A stretch of DNA of 64,000 bases from Mycobacterium kyogaense (GTDB taxonomy: Bacteria; Actinomycetota; Actinomycetes; Mycobacteriales; Mycobacteriaceae). Each line of letters opens with the position of its first letter. Position 1 is the first letter of the stretch. The stretch spans positions 186,001-250,000 of the forward strand of contig NZ_QJUA01000002.1 of NCBI RefSeq assembly GCF_003254575.1. Reading direction: 5' to 3'. The notes under the pieces are model-generated. The model made no database searches. It worked only from the letters and a program-made list of their open reading frames with translations, and was not told the origin of the DNA. Below, in pieces: positions 19,755-29,408 of the stretch. The position numbers and the translations under genes are program-made.

Positions 19755-20600
19755 TCACGCTCCGGGCGGGACCTGAACAGGATTGGCGTCGGGAACCGGG
19801 ACGGGACGCTGCTGCACCAGCCGGTACAGCGGCGCCACCCAGGCGTCGACCGACGACTGCGAACGCGCGTAGCTCGTGTGGACCGCCACCGCGGCCGGGT
19901 TCTCGGCGTCCTCGGCGTCGGGGTCATAGTCGCAGACCGCATCCCCGAGATCGCAGACGCTGATCGTGCGGGCACCCATCACCGGGGTCAGCGGAGCCGG
20001 CGCATGGGCCAGGATCGGCCAGTCCTGCGCGACACCCTTGCCACGTCCCGGTATCGAGCTGACCGAACCCAGGTTCAGCGTCGGATCCGCAGGCAGGCGA
20101 TCGCCGTCGGCGACCAGCAGGGCGGCGGCGAGGTTGGGGCTGGGTTCCAGTGCGGCCAGATTGCGGTGCACGACCATCGCGCCCTGCGAATAGCCGGCGA
20201 GCACCACCTGCGTCGTCGGGCACTGTGCGACGAACGCGGCGTACTGCGCGCCGAGCGCGGTCGCGCCGGTGTCGACGCTGCCCATGAAGCCAAGCCACTC
20301 CATCGCACCGCCATCGGCGGGCACGGGAACAGCCGGGTAGTTGACGGCCTCGGCGGTGATCGTGCGACCGCTCTGCTGGACGAGCTGGGCGAAGTCACGG
20401 TACGAGGAGTTCACGACGCGGCCCATGCCGTCGTCGGCGGCGATGTCGGCGGGAGTGCGCTCACCGGACCCGGCGGCACCAATCCAGTGCACGTCAGGAC
20501 ATCCCGGCTGCGCCGAGGCAGTGCCGGCGGACAGACCGATCATCGCGGCGCCGCCGACGAGCGCGGCGGCGGCTGCTGCAGCAACAGAACGAATACTCAA
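19755..20600 (-). CDS. Secreted cutinase-like serine esterase
   Basis: This is a protein of about 281 residues. A Sec signal peptide (ALVGGAAMIGLSAGTASA before QPG) precedes a cutinase/alpha-beta hydrolase domain. The domain opens with CPDVHWIGAAGSGER and carries the nucleophile motif GYSQG in VVLAGYSQGAMV. The later acidic residue and His (VCDYDPDAEDAENPAAVAVHTSY) fit a Ser-Asp-His triad. Paired cysteines (CPD..., QCPTT, VCD...VCDY) suggest disulfides. The start is taken as TTG 20600, giving a normal-length signal peptide; an ATG at 20669 is in frame but would make the leader unusually long. Likely substrates are lipid or polyester esters. Confidence 0.85.
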   Translation of the reverse strand: MSIRSVAAAAAAALVGGAAMIGLSAGTASAQPGCPDVHWIGAAGSGERTPADIAADDGMGRVVNSSYRDFAQLVQQSGRTITAEAVNYPAVPVPADGGAMEWLGFMGSVDTGATALGAQYAAFVAQCPTTQVVLAGYSQGAMVVHRNLAALEPSPNLAAALLVADGDRLPADPTLNLGSVSSIPGRGKGVAQDWPILAHAPAPLTPVMGARTISVCDLGDAVCDYDPDAEDAENPAAVAVHTSYARSQSSVDAWVAPLYRLVQQRPVPVPDANPVQVPPGA

Positions 20601-20712
20601 GAAACCGATCCCAACCTTCGACCAGAAAGTGAAGGCGGCGGACCCCTCGACCGCCGCCGTGAAGTACATCGTCACCGGGCGTCGAAGCGTTACGGCTGGT
20701 GGAGACACAAAA

Positions 20713-20742
20713 GTGGCGCCCACCCTTTCGGGTGAGCGCCAC
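20713..20742 (-). terminator. Intrinsic terminator of tuf
   Basis: GTGGCGCCCACCC (20713-20725) and GGGTGAGCGCCAC (20730-20742) form a 13-bp stem with one mismatch around a TTTC loop. On the minus strand it is followed by TTTTGTGT. It lies 22 bp beyond the tuf stop and ends the rpsL-rpsG-fusA-tuf operon. Confidence 0.85.
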
Positions 20743-20764
20743 CTTCGAAGCTAGTGAACCTAGA

Positions 20765-21955
20765 TCACTTGATGATCTTGGACACGCGGCCGGCGCCGAC
20801 GGTACGGCCGCCCTCGCGGATCGCGAAGCGCAGGCCCTCGTCCATGGCGACGGGCTGGATCAGCTTGACGGAGATGTCGGTGTTGTCACCGGGCATCACC
20901 ATCTCGGTGCCCTCGGGCAGGGTCACCACGCCGGTCACGTCCGTGGTCCGGAAGTAGAACTGCGGACGGTAGTTGTTGAAGAACGGCGTGTGGCGGCCAC
21001 CCTCGTCCTTGGACAGGATGTAGACGCTGCCCTCGAACTCGGTGTGCGGGGTGGTCGTGCCGGGCTTGACGATGACCTGGCCGCGCTCGACGTCCTCGCG
21101 CTTGATGCCACGAACCAGCAGACCGACGTTGTCGCCGGCCTGGCCCTGGTCGAGCAGCTTGCGGAACATCTCGACACCGGTGACGGTGGTCTTGGTGACG
21201 CCCGGGCGAATGCCGACGATCTCGACTTCCTCGTTCACGTTGATCACGCCGCGCTCCACACGACCGGTGACCACGGTGCCGCGGCCGGTGATGGTGAAGA
21301 CGTCCTCGACGGGCATCAGGAACGGCTTGTCGGTCTCGCGGACCGGGTCCGGGATCGACTCGTCGACGGCCTCCATGAGCTCCTGGACCGACTTGACCCA
21401 CTTCTCGTCACCCTCGAGCGCCTTGAGCGCCGAGACGCGCACGACCGGGGCGTCCTCGTCGAAGTCCTGGGCGGCCAGCAGTTCGCGGACCTCCATCTCG
21501 ACGAGCTCGAGGAGTTCCTCGTCGTCGACCATATCGGACTTGTTCAGCGCGACCAGGATGTAGGGCACGCCGACCTGACGGGCGAGCAGCACGTGCTCGC
21601 GAGTCTGCGGCATCGGGCCGTCGGTGGCGGCGACCACGAGGATGGCGCCGTCCATCTGCGCGGCACCGGTGATCATGTTCTTGATGTAGTCAGCGTGACC
21701 GGGGGCGTCGACGTGCGCGTAGTGACGCTTCTCGGTCTGGTACTCCACGTGGGAGATGTTGATCGTGATACCGCGCTGACGCTCCTCGGGCGCATTGTCG
21801 ATCTGGTCGAATGCGCGCGACTCGTTCAAATCGGGGTACTGGTCGTGCAGCACCTTGGTGATTGCTGCGGTCAGCGTGGTCTTGCCGTGGTCAACGTGAC
21901 CGATGGTCCCGATGTTGACGTGCGGCTTCGTCCGCTCGAACTTCGCCTTCGCCAC
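20765..21955 (-). CDS. tuf: Translation elongation factor EF-Tu
   Basis: This 396-residue GTPase delivers aminoacyl-tRNA to the ribosome. The GTP-binding motifs are GHVDHGKT near residue 19, DAPGH near residue 81 and NKSD near residue 136. Domains 2 and 3 are complete, ending in GRVSKIIK. The start at 21955 follows AGGAGG. It is the last gene of the str operon, 83 bp after fusA, with a strong terminator downstream. Confidence 0.99.
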   Translation of the reverse strand: MAKAKFERTKPHVNIGTIGHVDHGKTTLTAAITKVLHDQYPDLNESRAFDQIDNAPEERQRGITINISHVEYQTEKRHYAHVDAPGHADYIKNMITGAAQMDGAILVVAATDGPMPQTREHVLLARQVGVPYILVALNKSDMVDDEELLELVEMEVRELLAAQDFDEDAPVVRVSALKALEGDEKWVKSVQELMEAVDESIPDPVRETDKPFLMPVEDVFTITGRGTVVTGRVERGVINVNEEVEIVGIRPGVTKTTVTGVEMFRKLLDQGQAGDNVGLLVRGIKREDVERGQVIVKPGTTTPHTEFEGSVYILSKDEGGRHTPFFNNYRPQFYFRTTDVTGVVTLPEGTEMVMPGDNTDISVKLIQPVAMDEGLRFAIREGGRTVGAGRVSKIIK

Positions 21956-22038
21956 TTCTGTGTCCTCCTGGACTTGTTGGTGCTCTTACTTAAGCAGTTG
22001 ATGTGTTCAGTTGTGCGGTCCTCGCGAGAGGCTACCGG

Positions 22039-24141
22039 TTACTGCCCGGTGGCCTTCGCGATGATCTCCTTCGACACGGCCGCCGGAACTTCAGCGTACG
22101 AATCGAACACCATGGAATAGTTCGCCCGGCCCTGGGTCTTCGACCGCAGGTCTCCGACGTAGCCGAACATCTCCGACAGCGGCACGTGCGCCTTGACGAC
22201 GCGTGCACCGCTTCGCTCCTCCATGGCCTGGATCTGACCACGGCGAGAGTTGAGGTCGCCGATCACTTCACCCATGTAGTCCTCGGGTGTCGTGACCTCG
22301 ACGGCCATCACGGGTTCCAGGATGACCGGCTGCGCCTGCGCGGCGGCCTTCTTCATGACCTGGGAACCGGCGACCTTGAACGCCATTTCCGACGAGTCGA
22401 CCTCGTGGTAGGCGCCGTCGAGCAGCGTCAGCTTGACGTTGACCAACGGGTAACCGGCGAGCACGCCGTACTGCATGGCGTCCTGTGCACCGGCGTCCAC
22501 CGAAGGGATGTATTCGCGGGGAATGCGTCCGCCGGTGACCTTGCTCTCGAACTCGTACGTTGCGCCGTCTTCGCCGACGAAGGGCTCGATGCTGACCAGC
22601 ACCTTCGCGAACTGGCCGGAGCCACCCGTCTGCTTCTTGTGGGTGAACTCGACCTTTTCGACTGCGCGCTTGATGGTCTCCTTGTAGGCCACCTGCGGCT
22701 TGCCGACGTTGGCTTCGACCTTGAACTCACGACGCATCCGGTCCACCAGGATGTCCAGGTGGAGCTCGCCCATGCCGCCGATGACGGTCTGGCCGGTCTC
22801 CTGGTCCAGGTGCACCTTGAAGGTCGGATCCTCTTCGGCGAGCTTCTGGATCGCAGTGCCCAGCTTCTCCTGGTCGCTCTTGGTCTTGGGCTCGATGGCG
22901 ACCTCGATGACCGGATCCGGGAACGTCATCGACTCCAGGACGATCTGATGGTTCGGGTCGCTCAGCGTGTCACCGGTGGTGGTGTCCTTCAGCCCGATGA
23001 CCGCGTAGATGTGGCCGGCAGACGCCGTCTCGACCGGGTTCTCCTTGTTGGAGTGCATCTGGAACAGCTTGCCCAGACGTTCCTTCTTGCCCTTGGTCGA
23101 GTTGACGACCTGCGAACCCGAATCGACCTTTCCGGAGTAGACCCGGACGTAGGTCAGCTTGCCGAAGAACGGGTGCGTGGCCACCTTGAACGCGAGACCC
23201 GAGAACGGCTCGTCGGCCGACGGCTTGCGCGAGATGATCTCGTCTTCCTTGCCCGGTGCGTGGCCCTCAGCGGCCGCGACGTCCAGCGGGGTCGGCAGGT
23301 AGTCGATGACGGCGTCGAGCATGGGCTGAACGCCCTTGTTCTTGAACGCCGAACCACAGAGCACCGGGTAGCCGGCGCTGGTGACGGTCAGCTTCCGGAG
23401 GCCACCCTTGATCTCCTCCATGGACAGCTCTTCGCCGCCCAGGTACTTCTCCATGAGATCGTCGTCGGTCTCCGCGATCGCCTCGATCATGGCGGTGCGG
23501 TACTCCTCGGCCTTCTCCTGAAGGTCCGCCGGGATGTCGACGACGTCGTACTTCTCGCCGAGCTTCGTCTCGCCGCGCCACACCTTGGCCTTCATCTCGA
23601 CCAGGTCGACGACGCCCTCGAAGTCACCTTCGGAGCCGATCGGCAGCTGGATCGGGACGACGTTCGCGCCGAGGCGGTCCTTCATCGTCTGCACCGAGAA
23701 GTAGAAGTCGGCGCCCAGCTTGTCCATCTTGTTGACGAAGCAGATACGCGGGACGTCGTACTTGTCGGCCTGGCGCCACACCTGCTCGGACTGGGGCTCC
23801 ACGCCCTCCTTGCCGTCGAACACGGCAACGGCACCGTCGAGCACGCGCAGCGAACGCTCCACCTCGACGGTGAAGTCGACGTGGCCGGGGGTGTCGATGA
23901 TGTTGATCTGGTTGTCGTTCCAGAAGCAGGTGGTGGCAGCCGAGGTGATCGTGATACCCCGCTCCTGCTCCTGCTCCATCCAGTCCATCGTGGCCGCGCC
24001 GTCGTGCACCTCACCGATCTTGTAGCTGATGCCGGTGTAGAAGAGGATGCGCTCGGTCGTCGTCGTCTTGCCGGCATCGATGTGCGCCATGATGCCGATG
24101 TTGCGGACCTTCGTGAGGTCGGTCAGCACGTCCTGTGCCAC
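22039..24141 (-). CDS. fusA: Translation elongation factor EF-G
   Basis: This 700-residue GTPase catalyses ribosomal translocation. The G motifs are [27 protein letters not shown] and NKMDKLG. All later domains are present, with the conserved [14 protein letters not shown] near the C terminus. The start is GTG 24141 (MAQDVLTDL). It lies 78 bp after rpsG within the str operon. Confidence 0.99.
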   Translation of the reverse strand: MAQDVLTDLTKVRNIGIMAHIDAGKTTTTERILFYTGISYKIGEVHDGAATMDWMEQEQERGITITSAATTCFWNDNQINIIDTPGHVDFTVEVERSLRVLDGAVAVFDGKEGVEPQSEQVWRQADKYDVPRICFVNKMDKLGADFYFSVQTMKDRLGANVVPIQLPIGSEGDFEGVVDLVEMKAKVWRGETKLGEKYDVVDIPADLQEKAEEYRTAMIEAIAETDDDLMEKYLGGEELSMEEIKGGLRKLTVTSAGYPVLCGSAFKNKGVQPMLDAVIDYLPTPLDVAAAEGHAPGKEDEIISRKPSADEPFSGLAFKVATHPFFGKLTYVRVYSGKVDSGSQVVNSTKGKKERLGKLFQMHSNKENPVETASAGHIYAVIGLKDTTTGDTLSDPNHQIVLESMTFPDPVIEVAIEPKTKSDQEKLGTAIQKLAEEDPTFKVHLDQETGQTVIGGMGELHLDILVDRMRREFKVEANVGKPQVAYKETIKRAVEKVEFTHKKQTGGSGQFAKVLVSIEPFVGEDGATYEFESKVTGGRIPREYIPSVDAGAQDAMQYGVLAGYPLVNVKLTLLDGAYHEVDSSEMAFKVAGSQVMKKAAAQAQPVILEPVMAVEVTTPEDYMGEVIGDLNSRRGQIQAMEERSGARVVKAHVPLSEMFGYVGDLRSKTQGRANYSMVFDSYAEVPAAVSKEIIAKATGQ

Positions 24142-24219
24142 GGCTAAATTCCCACTCTTTCGCTTGCTTGGTTGCTGTCGTCTTGCACCACCCTCGGCAG
24201 CACTGCCGGGGGTGCTAAA

Positions 24220-24690
24220 TCACCAGCGGTAATGCGCGAAGGCGCGGTTGGCCTCAGCCATCTTGTGGGTGTCCTCGCGGCGCTTGACCGCGGCACCCAG
24301 ACCGTTACTGGCGTCGAGGATCTCGTTGGCCAGACGCTCGATCATGGTCTTCTCACGGCGAGCCTTGGAGAAGCTGACCAGCCAACGCAGTGCCAGCGTC
24401 ACCGAGCGGTCCGGACGGACCTCGACGGGAACCTGGTAGGTGGCACCGCCGACTCGGCGGCTACGCACCTCGAGCGAGGGCTTGACGTTGTCCATGGCCC
24501 GCTTGAGCGTGACCACCGGATCGGTGCCGGTCTTCTCGCGAGCCTGTTCGAGCGCACCATAAACAATGCGTTCGGCCAGCGATTTCTTCCCGTCCAGCAG
24601 GACTTTGTTGACCAGCTGGGTGACCAGCTGCGACCCGTAGACCGGGTCGTTGACCAACGGACGCTTGGGCGCGGGTCCCTTGCGCGGCAT
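24220..24690 (-). CDS. rpsG: 30S ribosomal protein S7
   Basis: This 156-residue protein begins [20 protein letters not shown] and contains the S7 signature [17 protein letters not shown]. It nucleates assembly of the 30S head. Its ATG overlaps the rpsL stop (TGATG), so it is translationally coupled to S12. Confidence 0.99.
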   Translation of the reverse strand: MPRKGPAPKRPLVNDPVYGSQLVTQLVNKVLLDGKKSLAERIVYGALEQAREKTGTDPVVTLKRAMDNVKPSLEVRSRRVGGATYQVPVEVRPDRSVTLALRWLVSFSKARREKTMIERLANEILDASNGLGAAVKRREDTHKMAEANRAFAHYRW

Positions 24691-25064
24691 CAGCTCTTCT
24701 CCTTCTTCGCGCCGTAGCGGCTGCGGGCCTGCTTGCGGTTCTTGACGCCCTGGGTGTCCAGCGACCCACGGATGATCTTGTAACGCACACCCGGGAGGTC
24801 CTTCACACGACCACCACGCACCAGCACCATCGAGTGCTCCTGCAGGTTGTGGCCCTCACCGGGGATGTAAGCGGTGACCTCGACCGAGCTGGTCAGCCGG
24901 ACACGCGCGACCTTGCGCAGCGCGGAGTTCGGCTTCTTGGGGGTCGTGGTGTAGACGCGGGTGCACACGCCGCGACGCTGCGGGCTCCCCTTCAGCGCCG
25001 CGGTCTTGACCTTGGCGACCTTGTCGTGGCGACCCTTGCGGACCAGCTGGTTGATGGTTGGCAT
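24690..25064 (-). CDS. rpsL: 30S ribosomal protein S12
   Basis: This 124-residue protein begins [12 protein letters not shown] and contains [13 protein letters not shown]. The streptomycin-contact residues are wild type (K43 in TPKKP, K88 in GGRVKDLPG). It is the first gene of rpsL-rpsG-fusA-tuf. A GAGGA ribosome site precedes the ATG at 25064. Confidence 0.99.
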   Translation of the reverse strand: MPTINQLVRKGRHDKVAKVKTAALKGSPQRRGVCTRVYTTTPKKPNSALRKVARVRLTSSVEVTAYIPGEGHNLQEHSMVLVRGGRVKDLPGVRYKIIRGSLDTQGVKNRKQARSRYGAKKEKS

Positions 25065-25329
25065 GTACCGGCTTCCTCAGTTGCTTTCGTCTTCTACAAG
25101 TTCGTGTTGCGGGCTACCCCGCATCCGGGCGTGTCGCATGCGGCCGCCGCGTATTCTCGGAGTATTTTCCAAGGCACCGCGGCGCTAGACATGCGAAGTT
25201 GCCCAGCGTGCAGGCGTGCTCGAGACCTGAAAAAGCCTCAAGCGCCTAGTCTGCCAGGCACGACGGTCCACGATACCAGGGCCCGCGACCTCGACAAAAC
25301 CCGCTGACCTGCGCACCTGCGATGATGGG
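25065..25329 (-). promoter_or_regulatory. str operon promoter and leader
   Basis: On the minus strand TTGTCG (25297-25292) and TATCGT (25275-25270) are separated by 16 bp, and a TG one base before the -10 gives an extended -10. The start would be near 25263, leaving a leader of about 200 nt before rpsL. The leader contains short GC-rich stems but no obvious terminator. I see no gene in this stretch. Confidence 0.55.
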
Positions 25330-25905
25330 TCACCGATGCCGCATGCCGGCGGCCAACCGCATGACCATATCGCTGAACACCGCGTCGGTGTCGATGCCGG
25401 TCATCACCCCGGTCATCTCCAGGAGCACGAACCCGTGCATCGCCGACCAGAACTCCAGCGCCGCGTAGAACGCCGACTCCTCGGTCAGCCCGTAGGTCGA
25501 CAGCACGGAGATGACGGGCGCCGCGGCGTCATGGGTGGCAGCGGTGAACTCCGGATCGTCGCCGCCGAGCGGCATCCGCGTGAACGCCGAATAGCGGCCC
25601 GGGTGATGGTGGGCGTAGCTGCGGTAGGCGCCGGCCATCACCATCACCGCGTCGTCGGGGGTCCGGCCCTGCCCCACCGTGTTGAGCATCTCGATGATGT
25701 CGCCGACCACCCGCATCCGGACCGACCGGCGCAGATCGTCGAGGCTGTGCACGTGGTTGTAGAGCGACGGGCCCTTGGTGCCGAGCTGATTGGCCAGCGC
25801 ATTGATGGTCAGCGCGTCCCAGCCCTCGCGATCGAGGAACGTCAACGCGGCGTTGACGATGGCTTCACGGCTCAGCCTCGCCGTACGCGGCGGCCGAGTA
25901 GCCAT
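25330..25905 (-). CDS. TetR-family regulator with WHG-type C-terminal domain
   Basis: This 191-residue protein has an N-terminal HTH (LTINALANQLGTKGPSLYNHV, about residues 33-53). Its C-terminal domain has the tryptophan-histidine-glycine-like segment FWSAMHGFVLLEMTG typical of the TetR_C WHG group. ATG 25905 is chosen for the GAAGGGGGA ribosome site; the open frame upstream lacks recognisable sequence. It corresponds by position to M. tuberculosis Rv0681. Target and ligand are unknown. Confidence 0.88.
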   Translation of the reverse strand: MATRPPRTARLSREAIVNAALTFLDREGWDALTINALANQLGTKGPSLYNHVHSLDDLRRSVRMRVVGDIIEMLNTVGQGRTPDDAVMVMAGAYRSYAHHHPGRYSAFTRMPLGGDDPEFTAATHDAAAPVISVLSTYGLTEESAFYAALEFWSAMHGFVLLEMTGVMTGIDTDAVFSDMVMRLAAGMRHR

Positions 25906-25952
25906 CTCGTCGTTCCCCCTTCGCGCCCGTGCACCCGGGTCGACGAGAGACT

Positions 25953-26495
25953 CTAGTTCACGCGGTCCTGGCTGAGCTGGGCAAGCTGCCCCACGATCGT
26001 GCACAGATCCGGCAGGGTCTCGGAGTTCAGGGTCTGGATGGACCAGGTGATGACATCGCCTCCCTTGGCCACGTAGATGCTGCACGCCGAATCGTCGTAC
26101 GCCTTGAACCCCTTGTTGCCGTCCAGCGACAACTCCGTCAGGGTGCGGCCGGCCTGCTGCTCGAGTTGCCGCTCGGTGTCCATGTCACTGCCGCGGTACC
26201 ACCAGGTCGAGATGCCCATGCCGGCGCCGACGTCGCCGATCATCGAGTTCTCCTGCCAGAAGCATCCGGTGTCGCTGACCACGGCGCGGGTGAACAGGTT
26301 CCCCCCGGCCGCGGCGGCGACGTCAGAATCCGAGATGCCGTTGCAGTCGGCGCTGCGGAATCCGCCGCCCGACGACGAGCCGGCGTCCGCGGACGGCTCC
26401 GAGGGACCGGCCGATCCGCCACAGGCGGTCAGCGAGACGCTCAGAGCCATGCCCAGCCCGGCGATCATGCGCACAGTGCCCATCCCGGTGCCCAT
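25953..26495 (-). CDS. Putative lipoprotein, DUF3558-like
   Basis: This 180-residue protein has a short positively charged start and a hydrophobic stretch ending in the lipobox LTACGG, so it should be lipid-anchored on the outer face of the membrane. A Ser/Gly-rich linker follows. The globular domain has conserved Cys (SADCNGISDSDV, SDTGCFWQ, DDSACSIYV, PDLCTIV), as in the DUF3558 family. The ATG at 26495 comes one base after the stop of the upstream paralogue, so the two are coupled. Function unknown. Confidence 0.8.
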   Translation of the reverse strand: MGTGMGTVRMIAGLGMALSVSLTACGGSAGPSEPSADAGSSSGGGFRSADCNGISDSDVAAAAGGNLFTRAVVSDTGCFWQENSMIGDVGAGMGISTWWYRGSDMDTERQLEQQAGRTLTELSLDGNKGFKAYDDSACSIYVAKGGDVITWSIQTLNSETLPDLCTIVGQLAQLSQDRVN

Positions 26496-26496
26496 C

Positions 26497-27054
26497 TCAC
26501 ATGTCCGAGCGCAGCGTTGCCGTCAACAGCTTCACCGCATCGACGCACGGATCGCCGGTCTTGCGGCCGCGGTACTGCACCCACCAGCTCAGCACGCCGG
26601 TGCCCGCTGCCGCGGTCGCCGCGCACGCCGCACCCGTGACGTCGCGGCGCGCCGAGAACGCCTGATGCCGTTCCAGCACAGTGTCTTTCACGACGGCGCC
26701 GCGCGCAGCGGCCACCTCGCGCTCGCGGGCGAGCGAGCCGGTGTCGAACCAGGAGAACGTCACGTCCACCGTGACCGCCCCCGGCCGGGACAGGATGTAC
26801 TGGCACACCGCCCCGCTGAACGGTCGGATCACGTCGTCGGCACCGAGGGTCGCCTGCACCGTGCTGTCGTCGAGCAGACCGCAGCGATCGTCGACGTATC
26901 CGTACGAACGATCCGGGTCGGGGACCGATCCCTCCTCGCGCTGAGCGACACCGCCCACCGTGTGCGCGCAACCACCTGCTGTCGCCGTCACGAGGACACC
27001 GGCGACAGCAACGGTGAGGGCACTCACCACACGTCGGCTCACACGCTGGCACAT
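26497..27054 (-). CDS. Putative exported/lipoprotein, DUF3558-like
   Basis: This 185-residue paralogue of the next gene has an N-terminal hydrophobic signal ending in VTATAGGCAH, a plausible lipobox. Four further Cys occur in a DUF3558-like domain (DDRCGLLDDSTVQATLG, AVCQYIL, GAACAAT, GDPCVDAV). It is transcribed with the gene at 25953 and is divergent from the DUF3060 pair at 27118. Position and size match M. tuberculosis Rv0680c (from memory). No enzymatic motif is visible. Confidence 0.78.
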   Translation of the reverse strand: MCQRVSRRVVSALTVAVAGVLVTATAGGCAHTVGGVAQREEGSVPDPDRSYGYVDDRCGLLDDSTVQATLGADDVIRPFSGAVCQYILSRPGAVTVDVTFSWFDTGSLAREREVAAARGAVVKDTVLERHQAFSARRDVTGAACAATAAAGTGVLSWWVQYRGRKTGDPCVDAVKLLTATLRSDM

Positions 27055-27117
27055 CGCAGCTCACGGTACCCAGCGCAACTCGCTGTGGCGACTCGCTCGA
27101 CGTCGTAGGCTGCCGGT

Positions 27118-27486
27118 GTGACCACAACGGGACGAGTGTTGGCCGCGGGCGTGCTCACGGTGTCGGCCGTGCTGATCGCCGCGCCGAGCGCGCAGGCAGA
27201 GAACGGTGACACCCACATCACCGGCCAGGGCGTGACACGCACCATGGACTGCAACAACGCGACGCTGATCGTGGTGGGCACGGGAAATTACATCAACGCG
27301 CTCGGAACCTGCTGGGCGGTGACGGTGCAGGGGTCGAGCAACGTCATCGTCGCCGACAACGTCATCAACGACATCACCGTGTACGGATACGACCAGGCGG
27401 TGTTCTACAAGAACGGGTCGCCGGTGGTGTGGGATCGCGGCCGCGAACTGGGGATGACAAATCGCGTCGATCGGGTACCCGCGTAG
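27118..27486 (+). CDS. Secreted DUF3060-like protein
   Basis: This 122-residue protein has a Sec signal peptide (about residues 1-27, LIAAPSAQA before ENG). Short Asn-rich repeats follow (NNATLIVVGTGNYINA, SSNVIVADNVIND), as in DUF3060 proteins, where repeated G-x-x-N turns suggest a small beta-solenoid. The start is GTG 27118. It lies 2 bp upstream of a second DUF3060-like gene. Function unknown. Confidence 0.75.
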   Translation: MTTTGRVLAAGVLTVSAVLIAAPSAQAENGDTHITGQGVTRTMDCNNATLIVVGTGNYINALGTCWAVTVQGSSNVIVADNVINDITVYGYDQAVFYKNGSPVVWDRGRELGMTNRVDRVPA

Positions 27487-27488
27487 CC

Positions 27489-27890
27489 GTGAAGCGACTT
27501 CTCCTCGGCGGGGCCACGCTCTGCGCGGCCACCCTCGGTCTCTCGGCGTGCGGTTCCACCAGCTCCGACACCGATCAGCCCACGGCGACAGCCGGTTCAT
27601 CGGGCGCGCAGATCGAGATCGGTAACACGATCAACTACGGCTCGTTGGGGACGACGGCCGACCTGGACTGCGCCGACGGCAAGTCCCTCAACGTCGGCGG
27701 ATCGAACAACACGCTGAAGGTCACGGGGACCTGCGCGAACGTGAACATCGGCGGGGCCGACAACAAGATCACCTTCGATCGGGTGGACAAGGAACTGTCC
27801 GTGGTGGGGATCAACAACACGGTCACCTACCGCGACGGGGACCCGAAGGTCAACGACACCGGTAGCAACAACACCGTCAGCAAGGGCTGA
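27489..27890 (+). CDS. DUF3060-like lipoprotein
   Basis: This 133-residue protein has a lipobox LSACGS about 20 residues from the GTG start at 27489. The mature part shows repeated motifs SNNTLKVTGTCANVNI, GADNKITFD, GINNTVTY and GSNNTVSKG, consistent with a small parallel beta-helix. The gene starts two bases after the stop of the first DUF3060-like gene, so they form an operon. One member is predicted soluble and one lipid-anchored, which suggests they may work together at the cell envelope. Confidence 0.78.
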   Translation: MKRLLLGGATLCAATLGLSACGSTSSDTDQPTATAGSSGAQIEIGNTINYGSLGTTADLDCADGKSLNVGGSNNTLKVTGTCANVNIGGADNKITFDRVDKELSVVGINNTVTYRDGDPKVNDTGSNNTVSKG

Positions 27891-27906
27891 TCCAGCGTCG
27901 GTGCGG

Positions 27907-28680
27907 CTAGGCGCTGGCCCCGTGCCTACCCGCGCCCGCCGCGAAACGCGCTGCCCCGTCCAGGGATTCCGCGGCGACCCGCGACATGCTGCCGAACTCG
28001 ACGTCCATGGCGTCGGCCTCCGAGAGTCCCCACTGGCGCAGCGCCGAGAGCCGGTCGTTGCGCATGCACTGCTGCGGAAGGCGGGCCAGCTGCGCAGCGA
28101 GTTCCTCTGCCGCAGCGCGGGCCTGCCCCGTCGGGACGACCCGATTGGCCAGCCCGATGGCCAGCGCCTCGTCGGCATCGACCGCCCGTCCGGTCAGAAT
28201 CAGGTCCATTGCCCGGCTCTGGCCGATCAGCCGGGGCAGGCGCACCGTGCCGCCGTCGATCAGCGGCACCCCCCACCGCCGGCAGAACACGCCCATCACG
28301 GCGTCCTGTTCGACCACCCGTAGATCGCACCACAGCGCGAGCTCCAAGCCGCCGGCCACCGCGTGGCCGCTCACCGCGGCGATCACCGGCTTGGACAGCA
28401 CCATGCGGCTCGGACCCATCGGGCCCGGGCCGCTGCGATGCACCGCGTTGGCCTCGGGTGTCCCGAACGCCTTGAGATCTGCTCCGGCACAGAAGGTTCC
28501 GTTGTCGCCCCACAGCACGGCCACCGCGGCGGTGTCGTCGCGGTCGAACTCGTCGAAGGCCGTGTACAGCGCCGCCGCCGCGGGGCCGTTGACCGCGTTA
28601 CGGGCGTGCGGGCGGTTCATGATGACCGTGGTGACCGGGCCGTTCTTCTCGACCCGCACTCCTGCAGTCGTGTCACTCAT
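27907..28680 (-). CDS. echA5: Enoyl-CoA hydratase/isomerase family protein (EchA5-like)
   Basis: This 257-residue crotonase-fold protein has an oxyanion-hole region GTFCAGADLKAFG and HAVAGGLELALWCDLRV containing the first catalytic-type Glu (GGLE). The later GVPLIDGGTVRLPRLIG aligns with the second active-site region. It is the last gene of an acyl-CoA operon, its ATG overlapping the PaaX-like stop by four bases. The exact CoA substrate cannot be read from sequence. Confidence 0.9.
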   Translation of the reverse strand: MSDTTAGVRVEKNGPVTTVIMNRPHARNAVNGPAAAALYTAFDEFDRDDTAAVAVLWGDNGTFCAGADLKAFGTPEANAVHRSGPGPMGPSRMVLSKPVIAAVSGHAVAGGLELALWCDLRVVEQDAVMGVFCRRWGVPLIDGGTVRLPRLIGQSRAMDLILTGRAVDADEALAIGLANRVVPTGQARAAAEELAAQLARLPQQCMRNDRLSALRQWGLSEADAMDVEFGSMSRVAAESLDGAARFAAGAGRHGASA

Positions 28681-29408
28681 GTTGCCTCCATGATCTCCTC
28701 GTGACGCCGGGCGGCCAGTTCCGCGGCGAAGTCCTGATAGGCGGCCCGCAGCGCCGCGCCCGGCCAGCCCGCCGGCACGAGGTCTGCGGGCAGCACAGGG
28801 TCGGTGCGCAGGTGCCGGACGATGCCCGCGGCCGCCGTGAAGCGAGCCGGAACATCAGGGGCGGCGGCCATCTCGGCGAGCAGCTCGTCGGCGTCGGCCA
28901 TCCACCCCGGGAGATCCCACAGCGCCGCCGCGAGCCCCGCCGGATCGTCGTCGTGCACGCGCAGCACCCGGGTGTGCGGCCGCACATCCTCCGGTAGCTC
29001 GACATCGAGATTGGCCGGCCGCAACCACAACCCCTCACGCAGTTCACCGAACCTGCTGTCGTGCAACGCTGTTCGCATCGTCGACCGGGTGCGGGCGTCA
29101 TTGCCGACGCTGGTCACCACCACCCCGATCCAGGAGCCGTCCCAAGGCCGGGTGCGCGGATCGATCGCGTCATCCTGTCGGCGCTGCCGTGCCAGCAGCC
29201 GGTCGGACAGGCGGTAGCCGTCATCGGAGCGCACCAGGTCACCCGCGCTGACCATCCTGGTCAGCGCCACCCGCACCGTCGGCTCCCTCAGATCGAAATC
29301 GGCTGTCAGGCGCAGCAATTCACTCGCCGTCGCCCACGCCGGATGCGCCCCCAGCAGCACGCTCAGCACCACCGAGCGCGCCGTCATCCGCCTCACCGGC
29401 TGCGGCAT
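28677..29408 (-). CDS. PaaX-like transcriptional regulator
   Basis: This 243-residue protein has an N-terminal winged helix (TARSVVLSVLLGAH..., DLREPTVRVALTRMV) and a central and C-terminal PaaX-type domain (WDGSWIGVVVTS, LREGLWLRPANL). PaaX relatives are acyl-CoA-responsive repressors. It is embedded in the fadE8-echA4-paaX-echA5 operon and directly abuts echA4, so it probably autoregulates that operon. A dyad in front of fadE8 is a candidate target. Confidence 0.88.
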   Translation of the reverse strand: MPQPVRRMTARSVVLSVLLGAHPAWATASELLRLTADFDLREPTVRVALTRMVSAGDLVRSDDGYRLSDRLLARQRRQDDAIDPRTRPWDGSWIGVVVTSVGNDARTRSTMRTALHDSRFGELREGLWLRPANLDVELPEDVRPHTRVLRVHDDDPAGLAAALWDLPGWMADADELLAEMAAAPDVPARFTAAAGIVRHLRTDPVLPADLVPAGWPGAALRAAYQDFAAELAARRHEEIMEAT

